DNA from: Arthrobacter zhaoxinii | Lineage (GTDB): Bacteria > Actinomycetota > Actinomycetes > Actinomycetales > Micrococcaceae | NCBI RefSeq assembly: GCF_024385505.1 | Contig: NZ_JANFLT010000003.1 | Span: 62,001 to 126,000, forward strand | Direction of reading: 5' to 3' | Length of the DNA stretch: 64,000 bases | In this document: positions 36,664 to 45,255 of the stretch, piece by piece | Numbering within the stretch: the first letter of the stretch is position 1 | How the letters are laid out: every line of letters begins with the position of its first letter | Notes under the pieces: model-generated | The model's database searches: none | What the model was told of the DNA's origin: nothing | Seen by the model: only the letters and a program-made list of their open reading frames with translations | Program-made: the position numbers and the translations under genes

Positions 36664-37242
36664 GTGGGTTTGCCTCGGGAACGTGTGGTGTTTGTGCACG
36701 GCGCCGGCAGTTTCGGTGCGGCCGCCTGGCCCCGGCAGCACGGGCTTGCCCTGGACTATGACTGCCTGTTCCTGAAGCGCCACGGCTATGACGCCGTCGC
36801 CGAGCCGCTGCCGCCGGACCTGGAAGCTGACATTGCCATCATCTGCGATGCGCTGGACGGCGGCGGACACCTGGTGGCGCACTCGGCCGGTGCGGTTCCG
36901 GCCATGCTGGCTGCACTGCGGAATCCGGCAAAGGTCCACTCCCTGGTTTTGTGCGAGCCTGCCGTGTTCTCCCTGACCCGGGACCTGCCGGCCACCGCTG
37001 CCCACCGTAACCTGCAGCAGCCCCTCTTTGATGACGCGCCGCTGGACATTGTTCCGGGCGTTCCCACGCTGGTCCTCACCGGCGGATGGGAGCCGGTGTA
37101 CGAGGAGGTGGCGGATTTCCTGGTCTCCACCGGAGCCGAACACCGGCAGGTCGGCGGGAACCACCGGCCGCAGGACACGGACGCCGGCAGGCAGGCGATC
37201 CGGGAGTTCCTCGCCCGGGGCCACCGAACGGGGGACAGTTGA
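36664..37242 (+). CDS. Small alpha/beta hydrolase
   Basis: The 192-residue protein starts VVFVHGAGSFG (oxyanion-hole HG motif), has the nucleophile elbow AHSAGA and a late His near NHRPQD. It fits the short alpha/beta-hydrolase esterases; the catalytic acid is probably the Asp in the segment before LVLTGGWEP. The substrate is unknown. The GTG start at 36664 is two bases after the Nudix-like gene, and its stop overlaps the following GNAT gene (TGATG), so the three genes form an operon. Confidence 0.75.
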   Translation: MGLPRERVVFVHGAGSFGAAAWPRQHGLALDYDCLFLKRHGYDAVAEPLPPDLEADIAIICDALDGGGHLVAHSAGAVPAMLAALRNPAKVHSLVLCEPAVFSLTRDLPATAAHRNLQQPLFDDAPLDIVPGVPTLVLTGGWEPVYEEVADFLVSTGAEHRQVGGNHRPQDTDAGRQAIREFLARGHRTGDS

Positions 37243-37787
37243 TGCGCGGACCGTCCATCCGGAACGCCGGCCCCGGCGATCTTCCCGTGCTGCCCGGGCT
37301 GGAAGCTGCCTCCGACACCTTGCTGGACGGGCTGCTGCCCGCAGCCTCCGGGGAGCTGCCGCCGCCCGCCACGGTTCAGGACCTCGCCGCTTCCCTCCAC
37401 CTCCTGGTGGGCGGCGATCCGCCCGTCGGCTTCGCCCGCCTCGAGGAGGTTGACGGCCAGGCCCACCTGGAGCAGCTTTCCGTACATCCCGATGCTGCCG
37501 GAGCCGGACTGGGCCGGGCGCTGGTTGAGGCCGCTCTCGGCTGGGCGCGGCAGCAGGGCTACACGTCCATGACACTGTGCACGTTTGCCGGGGTTCCGTT
37601 CAATGCCCCGTTCTACGCCAGCTGCGGCTTCGAGGTTGTGGCGGAGCCCGACGGCGAACTGGCGGCGGTGCGGGAGCACGAAATCAGTCTGGGCCTGGAT
37701 GCTCTGGGGGAGCGGGTCGCCATGCGCCGGGACCTGCTCAACCGACGAGGCCCGGCGTCCCGGCCGTCGTCGTCCGGGGCGTCCTAA
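37242..37787 (+). CDS. GNAT-family N-acetyltransferase
   Basis: The 181-residue protein carries the acetyl-CoA-binding motif A as LEQLSVHPDAAGAGLGRALVEAAL (Q/R-x2-G-x-G/A form), and motif B as FNAPFYASCGFEVV near residue 125. The ATG at 37242 overlaps the upstream stop; a longer frame starting at 37086 lies antisense-like within the hydrolase gene and is not used. The acetyl acceptor is unknown. Its stop overlaps that of the convergent membrane-protein gene by 4 bp. Confidence 0.82.
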   Translation: MRGPSIRNAGPGDLPVLPGLEAASDTLLDGLLPAASGELPPPATVQDLAASLHLLVGGDPPVGFARLEEVDGQAHLEQLSVHPDAAGAGLGRALVEAALGWARQQGYTSMTLCTFAGVPFNAPFYASCGFEVVAEPDGELAAVREHEISLGLDALGERVAMRRDLLNRRGPASRPSSSGAS

Positions 37788-38677
37788 GAGTAGGATTCCG
37801 CCAGCCCCAGGGGCAGCTCAGCCCGCCAGTACTGCCGGGCCAGCAGCACCCCGAGGACCATGAGAACGATGCCGATGGCCAGGAGGATCACCAGGGTAGC
37901 GGGGTGGTCGTAGGCCAGGGCCGAAAACGAGGCGCCGACGAATGCTCCTCCGATTCCTCCGAGCCACAGGTCGAAGCGCCAGCGGAACGTGAGCCAGCGC
38001 CAGATTTCGCGCTGCGGCTCGTCCAGCCGGAGGTTATCGGCGGCGGCCAGCGCCAGATAGTGCTGCTTCTTGTGGTGGGAGACGAGAAGGGTGCCGGCGA
38101 TTGCCGCGGCGAGGCCGCCGTAGAGCACCAGATTGACCCAGACCTGATCCCGCGTGGCGTCGCTGACGGTCACAGGCCATCCGCCCCCGAGGGACAGTAT
38201 GACGGGAACGGGAATGAGGACGATCCAGAAGGCCAGCGCCACACCCAGCCACGCCAGGTGGGCCCGCGGGGAGAGATAGGTGTTGGCGGAGACGACCGTT
38301 CCGCGCGCCGGACCTTGGGCGAGGGCTATGCCCACGCCGCCGCGCAGGACCCGTCCGGTGCAGATGAAGCACATCGCGAGCAGGAACAGAACCCCGGGGA
38401 CGGAGGAGAGGACGCTGAGTTCGTCGATCTCGGAAGAGGAGGCGGGGACGAACGTTTCCAGAACCGGGACGTCATCATCCCACCAGGACGGATTGTAGGT
38501 ATGGGAGAAGACGAACAGGTTCAGGGCCACCATAGCCGCGCCGAGCACCGCCAAGACGACGCCGATGCCGGTGACGACCCCCAGCACCCTGCGCTTTGTC
38601 CTTCCGCCGGATGGTTTGCGTTTCCTTTGGACCGTTGACGAGCCCATCCCCGCTTCATTTCGCTTTGCACCCAGCAT
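37784..38677 (-). CDS. Multi-pass membrane protein of unknown family
   Basis: The 297-residue protein has a basic N-terminus (MGSSTVQRKRKPSGGRTKRR), then hydrophobic segments near residues 33-57, 92-108, 130-155, 175-195, 240-255 and 262-280. No enzyme or transporter motif is seen. The ATG at 38677 has a GGGGGAAA ribosome-binding site; the ATG at 38647 is an alternative. Between segments 1 and 2 is a Trp/Asp-rich external-type loop (NPSWWDDDVP). It appears as a single gene. Confidence 0.65.
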   Translation of the reverse strand: MLGAKRNEAGMGSSTVQRKRKPSGGRTKRRVLGVVTGIGVVLAVLGAAMVALNLFVFSHTYNPSWWDDDVPVLETFVPASSSEIDELSVLSSVPGVLFLLAMCFICTGRVLRGGVGIALAQGPARGTVVSANTYLSPRAHLAWLGVALAFWIVLIPVPVILSLGGGWPVTVSDATRDQVWVNLVLYGGLAAAIAGTLLVSHHKKQHYLALAAADNLRLDEPQREIWRWLTFRWRFDLWLGGIGGAFVGASFSALAYDHPATLVILLAIGIVLMVLGVLLARQYWRAELPLGLAESYS

Positions 38678-38806
38678 GCGGTTTCCCCCGTTGATATTTG
38701 TCCGCGGCCCATTGCCGAGCCGACCGTAACAGGCATGAGGTCGCCGGACAATGGCCACTTTGCACTGTTTCCGCAGCCTCCCTGCGGCTGGACACTTTGG
38801 GATTAG

Positions 38807-38848
38807 ATGAAGCTTCAAGTAAACTCATTGCATGAACCTTCAAGTAAA
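38807..38848 (+). repeat. Near-identical 17-base direct repeat at the VOC start
   Basis: ATGAAGCTTCAAGTAAA (38807-38823) and ATGAACCTTCAAGTAAA (38832-38848) differ at one base and are 25 bp apart, each including an ATG. The first copy holds the palindrome TGAAGCTTCA (38808-38817). The second ATG opens the gene; the first opens a different frame. The repeat may be a regulator-binding site, for example for a MarR-type repressor, or a recent tandem duplication. Confidence 0.6.
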
Positions 38849-39719
38849 TGCCCGGGACCTGCTGCCCGCCGCTCTCGCCATGGGCACCGTGATGCTCAAG
38901 GTCGGCGACCTGGCGAACGTCTCCGCCTACTACCGCGCCGCCCTCGGTCTGGACGTGGTGGCGGAGTCCGACGGCGGCATGTACCTGGGCCGCGGGAGCG
39001 TTCCCCTGGTGCATCTGGCCCCGGCACCGGACCTGCAGGTCGCTTCCCGCGGGGAGGCAGGCCTGTTCCATACCGCCATACTCTTTGAAACCCAGGCTGA
39101 CCTCGCCGCTGCGGTTGCCTCGGCGGCCCGGCATGACCCGTCGGCCTTTGCCGGCTCCGCGGACCACCTCGTCAGCGAGGCGTTCTACTTCACCGACCCC
39201 GAAGGCAACGGCATCGAGCTCTACTATGACAAGCCCCGGGACACCTGGGGCTGGGACGAGACCGTGGCCGGCCGGGAGGTGCGGATGGCGTCGCTGCCGC
39301 TGTCTCCGCAGGCCTACTTCCGTGACCACCTCACCGAAGCGGCACTGGGCGGACTCCGGGCTGCCGATGCCGCCGTCGGGCACGTCCACCTGCAGGTGGG
39401 GGACACGGAAACCGCCGCCGCTTTCTATATCGACACGCTCGGGTTCGAACGGACGGCCGGTTTCCACGGGCAGGCACTCTTTGTTTCCGCGGGCGGCTAC
39501 CACCACCACATGGCGATGAACGTCTGGAACAGCCGCGGTGCCGGACCGCGCAGGGACACGCTGGGCCTGGGGGAGGTGCTCATCAGCGTTCCCGCAGCCG
39601 ACGACGTCGCCGGGCTGGCGGACCGTCTTCGGCACGCCGGGGTTTTCAGCCACTCCACCGGGGCGGAGCTGCGTTTCGAGGACCCGTGGCGCAACCGGCT
39701 GCGTGTTGCCGTTGCCTGA
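38832..39719 (+). CDS. Two-domain VOC protein, CatE-like ring-cleavage dioxygenase
   Basis: The 295-residue protein has two vicinal-oxygen-chelate modules: residues about 17-130 ([20 protein letters not shown] to [18 protein letters not shown]) and about 185-290 ([23 protein letters not shown]). Likely metal ligands are His in VGHVHLQV, His in [10 protein letters not shown] and Glu in [14 protein letters not shown] positions. This matches the CatE catechol-2,3-dioxygenase family, some members of which detoxify quinones or catechols. The start is the second ATG of the near-direct repeat. It is divergent from the membrane-protein gene. Confidence 0.83.
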   Translation: MNLQVNARDLLPAALAMGTVMLKVGDLANVSAYYRAALGLDVVAESDGGMYLGRGSVPLVHLAPAPDLQVASRGEAGLFHTAILFETQADLAAAVASAARHDPSAFAGSADHLVSEAFYFTDPEGNGIELYYDKPRDTWGWDETVAGREVRMASLPLSPQAYFRDHLTEAALGGLRAADAAVGHVHLQVGDTETAAAFYIDTLGFERTAGFHGQALFVSAGGYHHHMAMNVWNSRGAGPRRDTLGLGEVLISVPAADDVAGLADRLRHAGVFSHSTGAELRFEDPWRNRLRVAVA

Positions 39720-39770
39720 AAATCCGCGGATATCCGCCGCGGCCGCACGAGTCGCCAAACATGGACTCAT

Positions 39771-39782
39771 CTGGCACAATGG
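39771..39782 (+). promoter_or_regulatory. Probable rpsP promoter -10
   Basis: CTGGCACAATGG contains CACAAT (39775-39780) preceded by TGG. Nearly the same string, GTGGCAAAATAG, lies before rplS. If it is the -10, rpsP has a leader of roughly 125 bases. Confidence 0.4.
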
Positions 39783-39913
39783 TCAGGTACTCGATCTGCG
39801 CGGACCCTCTCTCCGTGCATGCATCTTGTCCTTTTGAACCCCAACGTTATGGCCCGCCCCACGGGAGCAGAAGTACGGGTTCGCCCCATTTCAGATCAGG
39901 AGTGACCACAAAA

Positions 39914-40321
39914 GTGGCCGTAAAGATTCGCCTTAAGCGCCTTGGCAAGAAGTTCTCAGCACACTACCGCGTCGTTGTCATGGATTCCCGTGCCAAGCGC
40001 GATGGCCGTGCCATCGAAGAAATCGGACTGTACCGTCCGACCGAAGAGCCTTCGTACATCGACATCAAGTCGGACCGTGCGCAGTACTGGCTCGGCGTCG
40101 GTGCCCAGCCCACCGAGCAGGTCGCAGCACTGCTGAAGATCACCGGTGACTGGCAGAAGTTCAAGAACATCGAAGGCCAGGAAGGTACCCTGCGTACCAA
40201 GGCCCCGAAGGAGCCCTTCGTGGTTCCCGAAAAGAAGTCCGTGATTGTCCCCGAGGCCATCACCCCCAAGGCTAAGAAGGAAGAGGCCCCCGAGGCCTCC
40301 ACCGAGGCTGAGGCAGAGTAA
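39914..40321 (+). CDS. rpsP: Ribosomal protein bS16
   Basis: The 135-residue protein begins [31 protein letters not shown], the bS16 hallmark, needed for 30S assembly. The conserved core of about 80 residues is followed by a charged, Ala/Glu/Pro/Lys-rich tail typical of actinobacteria. The GTG at 39914 with AGGAG at 39898-39902 is used; an earlier in-frame ATG at 39686 lies within the VOC gene. khpA begins one base after its stop. Confidence 0.96.
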   Translation: MAVKIRLKRLGKKFSAHYRVVVMDSRAKRDGRAIEEIGLYRPTEEPSYIDIKSDRAQYWLGVGAQPTEQVAALLKITGDWQKFKNIEGQEGTLRTKAPKEPFVVPEKKSVIVPEAITPKAKKEEAPEASTEAEAE

Positions 40322-40322
40322 C

Positions 40323-40565
40323 TTGCTCGCTGAAGCGCTGGAGCACCTCGTGCGCGGAATCGTTGACAGTCCCGAGGACGTCAAGGTTTCCGCCAAGAGC
40401 AACCGCCGCGGGGAAACCCTCGAGGTTCGGGTTCACCAGGACGACCTCGGCCGGGTCATCGGCAGGCAGGGACGGACGGCACGCGCACTGCGCACTGTCA
40501 TCGCCGCCCTCGCCAACGGTGAGCAGGTCCGAGTGGACGTAGTGGACACGGACCGGCGCCGCTGA
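40323..40565 (+). CDS. khpA: KH-domain RNA-binding protein KhpA
   Basis: The 80-residue protein is a single KH domain: LLAEALEHLVRGIVDSPEDVKV, then the GxxG loop in VIGRQGRTARALRTVIAAL. Homologues (YlqC/KhpA) bind RNA and with KhpB control cell size in Gram-positives. The TTG at 40323, one base after the rpsP stop, gives the family-typical N-terminus; an earlier ATG is inside rpsP in another frame. An intrinsic terminator follows before rimM. Confidence 0.92.
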   Translation: MLAEALEHLVRGIVDSPEDVKVSAKSNRRGETLEVRVHQDDLGRVIGRQGRTARALRTVIAALANGEQVRVDVVDTDRRR

Positions 40566-40651
40566 TCTGAAAATGATCACCGACGGCGCAGCGGAAGCGA
40601 ACAGTTCTTCACTGCAGTACCGGAAGTAGAGCAGTAACAGCAGTACACAGG

Positions 40652-40696
40652 ATCCGGCCCCGACACCAGATAATGGTGAAGGGGCCGGATTTTTTT
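40652..40696 (+). terminator. Intrinsic terminator between khpA and rimM
   Basis: ATCCGGCCCC (40652-40661) pairs with GGGGCCGGAT (40681-40690), with an inner CACCA/TGGTG stem, and is followed by seven T's (40690-40696). It is a textbook intrinsic terminator placed inside the usually continuous rpsP-khpA-rimM-trmD operon. No clear promoter is seen between it and rimM. Confidence 0.85.
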
Positions 40697-40744
40697 CAGG
40701 CGCCGGCCAACCCGGGCGACGAAAACCCCCACAGAGGAGATTCC

Positions 40745-41308
40745 ATGCAGTTACAGGTGGCACGCATCGGCAAGCCGCACGGCATCCGCGGCGAAGTAAC
40801 CGTCCAGGTGCTGACCGACGCACCGGAGGACCGCTTTGTCCCGGGCACCGAACTTACCGTCGAGCCGGCGGCAAAGGGCCCGCTGACGGTGATCAGCGCC
40901 CGGTGGAACAAGGACATCCTGCTGCTGGGGTTCGAGGAAATCACGGACCGCAACGGTGCGGAGGAACTGCGCGGCGTCAAGCTATTCATCGACACCGAAA
41001 CGGTGGAGGAGGACGACGACGACGAAGGCTGGTACGAGCACGAACTGGTGGGCCTGAAGGCACGGGTGGGCGACGACGTCGTCGGCACCGTCAGCGGCCT
41101 GCGTACCCTCACGGTCCAGGACCTGCTCGTGGTCGAGGACACCCGCGGCGAGGAGATCCTCGTGCCGTTCGTCGAGGCGATCGTCCCCGAAGTGAACATC
41201 GAGGACGGCTACGTGCTGCTCACCCCGCCGGAGGGCCTCTTCGAGCTGAACAAGCCCGAGGACAAAAAGGACGCAGCGCCGGCCGACACGAAGGAAGCCG
41301 GACAGTAA
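40745..41308 (+). CDS. rimM: Ribosome maturation factor RimM
   Basis: RimM binds S19 and assists 30S head assembly. The 187-residue protein begins MQLQVARIGKPHGIRGEVTV, has the acidic linker EEDDDDEGWYEHELVGL, and the PRC-barrel end VPFVEAIVPEVNIEDGYVLLTPPEGLF. The ATG at 40745 has an AGAGGAGA site; an earlier ATG in the terminator hairpin is rejected. Its stop directly abuts the trmD start. Confidence 0.95.
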   Translation: MQLQVARIGKPHGIRGEVTVQVLTDAPEDRFVPGTELTVEPAAKGPLTVISARWNKDILLLGFEEITDRNGAEELRGVKLFIDTETVEEDDDDEGWYEHELVGLKARVGDDVVGTVSGLRTLTVQDLLVVEDTRGEEILVPFVEAIVPEVNIEDGYVLLTPPEGLFELNKPEDKKDAAPADTKEAGQ

Positions 41309-42088
41309 GTGCGTATCGACGTCGTCAGCATCTTCCCGGAGTACCTCGCCGCCCTGGAACTGTCCCTGATCGGCAAGGCCCGGCAGGAAGGCCTGCTGGA
41401 CCTGGCCGTCCATGACCTGCGGGACTTCACCACCGACCGGCACCGGACCGTCGACGACACCCCGTACGGCGGGGGAGCGGGCATGGTTATGAAGCCCGAA
41501 CCGTGGGCGCAGGCGCTGGGCGCGGTGGCCGGAGACGGCGACGAGCGGCCGGTCCTGATTGTCCCCTCGCCGGCCGGTGCCGTCTTCACCCAGGCCATGG
41601 CCTACGAGCTGGCCGAGGAAAAGCACCTGGTCTTTGCCTGCGGCCGCTACGAGGGAATCGACGAGCGGGTCCTGGAATGGGCCGGGGAACGCTTCGATGT
41701 CCGTCCCGTCAGCCTCGGCGACTACGTGCTCAACGGCGGCGAAGTGGCGGTGCTGGCCATGGTGGAAGCCGTGGGCCGGCTGGTGCCCGGCGTCGTCGGG
41801 AATCCCGAATCCCTGGTGGAGGAATCCCACTCGGACGGACTGCTGGAATACCCGGTGTACACCAAACCCTCCGCCTGGCGCGAGCGTGCGGTACCGGAGG
41901 TCCTGCTCAGCGGAAACCACGGGAAGATCGCCCGGTTCCGGCGGGATGAACAGCTGCAGCGGACCGCAGCCCGCCGGCCGGATCTGATCGAAAAGCTCGA
42001 CGCCGCCACTCTGGACAAGGCCGACCGGGCCACCCTGGCGGCGCTGGGCTACGAGATCCGCGACGGCAGAGTCCACCCGCCGGTCTGA
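41309..42088 (+). CDS. trmD: tRNA (guanine37-N1)-methyltransferase
   Basis: TrmD methylates N1 of G37 in tRNAs reading CNN codons and prevents frameshifting. The 259-residue protein shows [31 protein letters not shown], the SPOUT trefoil knot region ([14 protein letters not shown] and [13 protein letters not shown]) and [13 protein letters not shown]. The GTG start follows the rimM stop with no gap, so they are co-translated. Confidence 0.96.
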   Translation: MRIDVVSIFPEYLAALELSLIGKARQEGLLDLAVHDLRDFTTDRHRTVDDTPYGGGAGMVMKPEPWAQALGAVAGDGDERPVLIVPSPAGAVFTQAMAYELAEEKHLVFACGRYEGIDERVLEWAGERFDVRPVSLGDYVLNGGEVAVLAMVEAVGRLVPGVVGNPESLVEESHSDGLLEYPVYTKPSAWRERAVPEVLLSGNHGKIARFRRDEQLQRTAARRPDLIEKLDAATLDKADRATLAALGYEIRDGRVHPPV

Positions 42089-42100
42089 TCCGGCGCCGGA

Positions 42101-42132
42101 TTGGTGCCGTTGAAGTGCGTGTGGCAAAATAG
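42101..42132 (+). promoter_or_regulatory. Probable rplS promoter
   Basis: TTGGTG (42101-42106) and CAAAAT (42125-42130) are 18 bases apart, inside GTGGCAAAATAG that resembles the rpsP promoter string. It would give rplS a leader of about 180 bases containing the hairpin at 42195-42230. Confidence 0.4.
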
Positions 42133-42194
42133 GGAGTTGTGTCATCTGGGTCCGTACCTGCCACAGGGGGAACGCGGCCAACAGATATGTACAC

Positions 42195-42230
42195 ACCGGC
42201 ATTCCATCCTCGGTCCTGCCGGTCTTTTTA
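42195..42230 (+). terminator. Terminator-like hairpin in the rplS leader
   Basis: ACCGGCA (42195-42201) pairs with TGCCGGT (42217-42223), then CTTTTTA. It is 107 bases after trmD and about 90 before rplS. It can end trmD transcripts or attenuate rplS if transcription starts near 42137. Confidence 0.6.
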
Positions 42231-42320
42231 GCTTCGACAGCATCCGTGCAGCCTTCGGGCGCATTCTTGCTGCCGTTACCAAAGTGAATGACCTGTGGCG
42301 TTCACCAGGAGTGATACACA

Positions 42321-42680
42321 ATGCACATCCTAGATTCTGTTGACGCAGCTTCCCTGCGTACGGACATCCCCGAGTTCCGCGCCGGTGACACCGTCAAGGT
42401 TCACGTAAACATCATCGAAGGCAAGAACACCCGTGTTCAGGTCTTCCAGGGCTTCGTGCTCAAGCGCCAGGGTGATGGCCTCCGCGCGACCTTCACGGTC
42501 CGCAAGGTCAGCTTCGGCGTCGGCGTGGAGCGTACCTTCCCGGTACACTCCCCGGTCATCGACAAGCTCGAGGTTGTCTCCAAGGGCGACGTCCGCCGCG
42601 CGAAGCTGTACTACATGCGCGATCTGCGCGGCAAGGCAGCCAAGATCAAGGAAAAGCGCGACTTCCGTCCCGCCAAGTAA
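42321..42680 (+). CDS. rplS: Ribosomal protein bL19
   Basis: The 119-residue protein has the bL19 sequence [18 protein letters not shown], then [41 protein letters not shown] and a basic end [22 protein letters not shown]. bL19 lies at the 30S-50S interface. The ATG at 42321 has an AGGAG site 10 bases upstream. The first lepB gene starts five bases after its stop. Confidence 0.96.
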   Translation: MHILDSVDAASLRTDIPEFRAGDTVKVHVNIIEGKNTRVQVFQGFVLKRQGDGLRATFTVRKVSFGVGVERTFPVHSPVIDKLEVVSKGDVRRAKLYYMRDLRGKAAKIKEKRDFRPAK

Positions 42681-42685
42681 CTTAC

Positions 42686-43396
42686 TTGACTGCAGCATCC
42701 GCCTCCGGGGGTCCCCCCGCGAAGCACGCGAAACGCCGGCCCCGGTTTGTGGGCTGGCGTTTTGTGCTATGTGCTCTCGCCGCCGCCGTGATCCTCGCCG
42801 CACTCGTCCGGGCTTTCCTGTTCGATGTCTTCTACATCCCCTCGGACTCCATGCAGCCGCTGCTGGAACCCGGTGACCGGATCCTCGTGTCCCGCACCGC
42901 CTACGATACGGCGGAGATCCAGCGCGGCGACGTGGTGGTGTTCGACGGCCGGGGCTCGCTGGCCCCGCTGCACAGCGGACGCCCGGCCCTGGCCGACGCC
43001 GCCGTCACGGTCGGGCGCTGGCTCGGTCTGGCCGGCAGCGACACCGTCTACGTCAAACGTGTCATCGGCGTGGCGGGGGACCATGTGAGTTGCTGCTCCG
43101 ACGGGGATCCCCGGATTACGGTCAACGGAACTCCGGTGGATGAGCCGTACGTTTATCCAGGTGACACTCCAAGCGACTCCGCGTTCGACGTCGTCGTCCC
43201 GGAAGGCAGGCTGTGGCTGCTCGGGGACCACCGCTCAGTCTCGGCGGATTCCCGTTCACTGCTGGGAGCTCCCGGCGGCGGCCTGATTTCCACCGAACGG
43301 GTGATCGGACAGGCCCAGCGGATTCTTTGGCCGCTCGAACGCGGTACCAATATTGACCGGCTATCCTTAGGAGCCGAGTGGAACACGGAGAAATAA
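42686..43396 (+). CDS. lepB: Signal peptidase I (first copy)
   Basis: The 236-residue type I signal peptidase has a membrane anchor near residues 23-45, catalytic Ser55 in YIPSDSMQP and Lys124 in VYVKRVIGVAGD, and the conserved GDHRSVSADSR. It cleaves Sec and Tat signal peptides on the outer face of the membrane. The start is a TTG at 42686. It is followed by a second, longer copy 11 bases later, a tandem pair seen in related actinobacteria. Confidence 0.93.
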   Translation: MTAASASGGPPAKHAKRRPRFVGWRFVLCALAAAVILAALVRAFLFDVFYIPSDSMQPLLEPGDRILVSRTAYDTAEIQRGDVVVFDGRGSLAPLHSGRPALADAAVTVGRWLGLAGSDTVYVKRVIGVAGDHVSCCSDGDPRITVNGTPVDEPYVYPGDTPSDSAFDVVVPEGRLWLLGDHRSVSADSRSLLGAPGGGLISTERVIGQAQRILWPLERGTNIDRLSLGAEWNTEK

Positions 43397-43407
43397 GAGG
43401 AAACGCA

Positions 43408-44166
43408 ATGTCGCAGCAACCGGACCAGTCCCCTGACGGGACGCCCGGCTCCGGGGAACGGCGGAACCACGCAGCGAACGCGCCGAAGGAGAAAAAGCGC
43501 GGCTTCGGTGCCTGGCTCAGGGAAGTCCTCACCATCGTGGTCATAGCACTGGTGCTGTCCTTCCTGATCAAGACGTTCCTTTTCCGGGCGTTTTACATTC
43601 CCTCCGGATCCATGGAGGAGACACTGGAAATCAACGACCGCATCTTTGTGAACCTCCTGGTCCCCGAGCCCATGGACCTGAACCGCGGCGACGTCGTCGT
43701 CTTCAAGGACACCAAGGGATGGCTGCCGGAGACCCCCGAGAAGGCAGCCAACCCGGTCCGTGAGGCACTGACCTTTGTGGGGCTGCTGCCGGACGAGTCC
43801 CAGCAGCACCTGGTCAAGCGGGTCATCGGCACCGAAGGCGACCACGTGGTCTGCTGCGACTCCGAGGGCCGGATCACCGTCAACGGCGAACCCCTGGACG
43901 AGCCCTACCTGTACCCCGGCGCCACTCCCTCCGACATCCCCTTCGACGTGGTTGTCCCCGAAGGGAAGGTCTGGGTGATGGGCGACCACCGCAACGCCTC
44001 CGCGGATTCGCGCGAGCACCAGTACGGTGACGGCGGCGGCTTCGTGGACGTGGCGGACATTGAGGGTAAGGCCGTCGTCACGGCGTGGCCCCTGAACCGC
44101 GTCGGCGGGGTCAGCAGCTATCCGGAGGTCTTCGAGGACGTCCCCGAACCGAGCAGCGGCCAGTGA
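43408..44166 (+). CDS. lepB: Signal peptidase I (second copy)
   Basis: The 252-residue paralogue has a charged N-terminal cytoplasmic tail, an anchor at residues 40-60, catalytic Ser68 in YIPSGSMEE and Lys137 in [12 protein letters not shown], and [12 protein letters not shown]. The two copies share layout but differ in substrate-site surroundings (SDSMQ versus SGSME), so they may prefer different preproteins. The ATG at 43408 has an AAGAGGAAA site; the GTG at 43378 is inside the first copy. Its stop overlaps the rnhB start (GTGA). Confidence 0.94.
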   Translation: MSQQPDQSPDGTPGSGERRNHAANAPKEKKRGFGAWLREVLTIVVIALVLSFLIKTFLFRAFYIPSGSMEETLEINDRIFVNLLVPEPMDLNRGDVVVFKDTKGWLPETPEKAANPVREALTFVGLLPDESQQHLVKRVIGTEGDHVVCCDSEGRITVNGEPLDEPYLYPGATPSDIPFDVVVPEGKVWVMGDHRNASADSREHQYGDGGGFVDVADIEGKAVVTAWPLNRVGGVSSYPEVFEDVPEPSSGQ

Positions 44167-44924
44167 GTTCCACCGCCAAGGCCCCCACCCTGCGGCTCGA
44201 ACGTACGTTCACCGCCTCCGGTCACCGGATCCTTGCCGGGTGCGACGAAGTCGGCCGCGGCGCCCTGGCCGGACCGGTGTCGGTGGGCCTGGTGGCCGTG
44301 GACCTGGCCAGCGCACGGTCCCTCAAGGGCGTGCGCGACAGCAAGCTGCTTTCCGTGGCGGACCGGAATGCGCTGGTTCCGCAGATCAAGAAGTGGGCCC
44401 TCGCCTGGGGCGTCGGCCATGCGACCGCCGCCGAGATCGACCTGCACGGGCTGACGGCTGCCCTTCGGCTTGCCGGCACCCGCGCGTGGGACCAGGTGTG
44501 CCTGACGGTGCGCCCCGACGTTGTGCTGCTGGACGGCAATTACAACTGGCTCTCGCCCGAGCGGCAGGGCAGCCTCTTCGACGACTTCGAGGAACCGGCG
44601 GGCGGTCCTGCGGCGGCGGCCGGCGAAGGCTGCACCGCGCCCGTGCACACCCGGATCAAGGCGGACATGCAGTGCCTGAGCGTGGCAGCCGCCAGCGTGC
44701 TGGCGAAGGTTGAACGCGACGCCATGATGGTAGAGTTTGCCGCTTCGAACCCGCATTATTCATGGGAGATCAACAAGGGCTACGCAACCGGGTCTCACCG
44801 CGCAGCCATCGACGTCCACGGCCCCACGCCGCTGCACCGTATGTCCTGGCGGCTGGGTTCGAAGCCCCGCCCGGGCGAACCGGTGCTGGAGCCGGGGGAC
44901 GACTTAAGCACAGTTGGGGGATGA
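44163..44924 (+). CDS. rnhB: Ribonuclease HII
   Basis: RNase HII removes single ribonucleotides and RNA in RNA-DNA hybrids. The 253-residue protein has catalytic Asp-Glu in [15 protein letters not shown], Asp in [11 protein letters not shown] and Asp in [12 protein letters not shown], with the family end [10 protein letters not shown]. An insert near residues 138-160 ([15 protein letters not shown]) lengthens it relative to many homologues. The GTG at 44163 overlaps the upstream stop by 4 bp. Confidence 0.94.
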   Translation: MSSTAKAPTLRLERTFTASGHRILAGCDEVGRGALAGPVSVGLVAVDLASARSLKGVRDSKLLSVADRNALVPQIKKWALAWGVGHATAAEIDLHGLTAALRLAGTRAWDQVCLTVRPDVVLLDGNYNWLSPERQGSLFDDFEEPAGGPAAAAGEGCTAPVHTRIKADMQCLSVAAASVLAKVERDAMMVEFAASNPHYSWEINKGYATGSHRAAIDVHGPTPLHRMSWRLGSKPRPGEPVLEPGDDLSTVGG

Positions 44925-44931
44925 TAGGAAT

Positions 44932-45252
44932 ATGAGCGCCGAAGACCTTGAGAACTATGAAACGGACATGGAGCTCCAGCTGTACCGGGAGTACCGCGAC
45001 GTCGTAGGCCTCTTCAGCTACGTGGTGGAAACCGAACGCCGTTTCTACCTGGCCAACCACGTCGATCTGCAGGCCCGGTCCGCCGACGGCGAGATCTACT
45101 TCGACCTCACACTGCAGGACGCCTGGGTCTGGGATGTCTACCGGTCCGCACGGTTCGTGAAGAGCGTGCGCGTCATAACCTTCAAGGACGTCAATGTGGA
45201 GGAACTGACCCGCAACGACGACCTCACTCTGCCCAAGGCGGACGAGCTCTAG
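44932..45252 (+). CDS. DUF2469 family actinobacterial protein
   Basis: The 106-residue protein MSAEDLENYETDMELQLYREYRDVVGLFSYVVETERRFYLAN belongs, from its conserved sequence and position after rnhB, to DUF2469, a small actinobacterial family of unknown function. It is acidic and has no membrane segment or catalytic motif. The ATG at 44932 has ATAGGAAT upstream. In related genomes yraN normally comes next; here four other genes intervene. Confidence 0.9.
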   Translation: MSAEDLENYETDMELQLYREYRDVVGLFSYVVETERRFYLANHVDLQARSADGEIYFDLTLQDAWVWDVYRSARFVKSVRVITFKDVNVEELTRNDDLTLPKADEL

Positions 45253-45255
45253 CGT

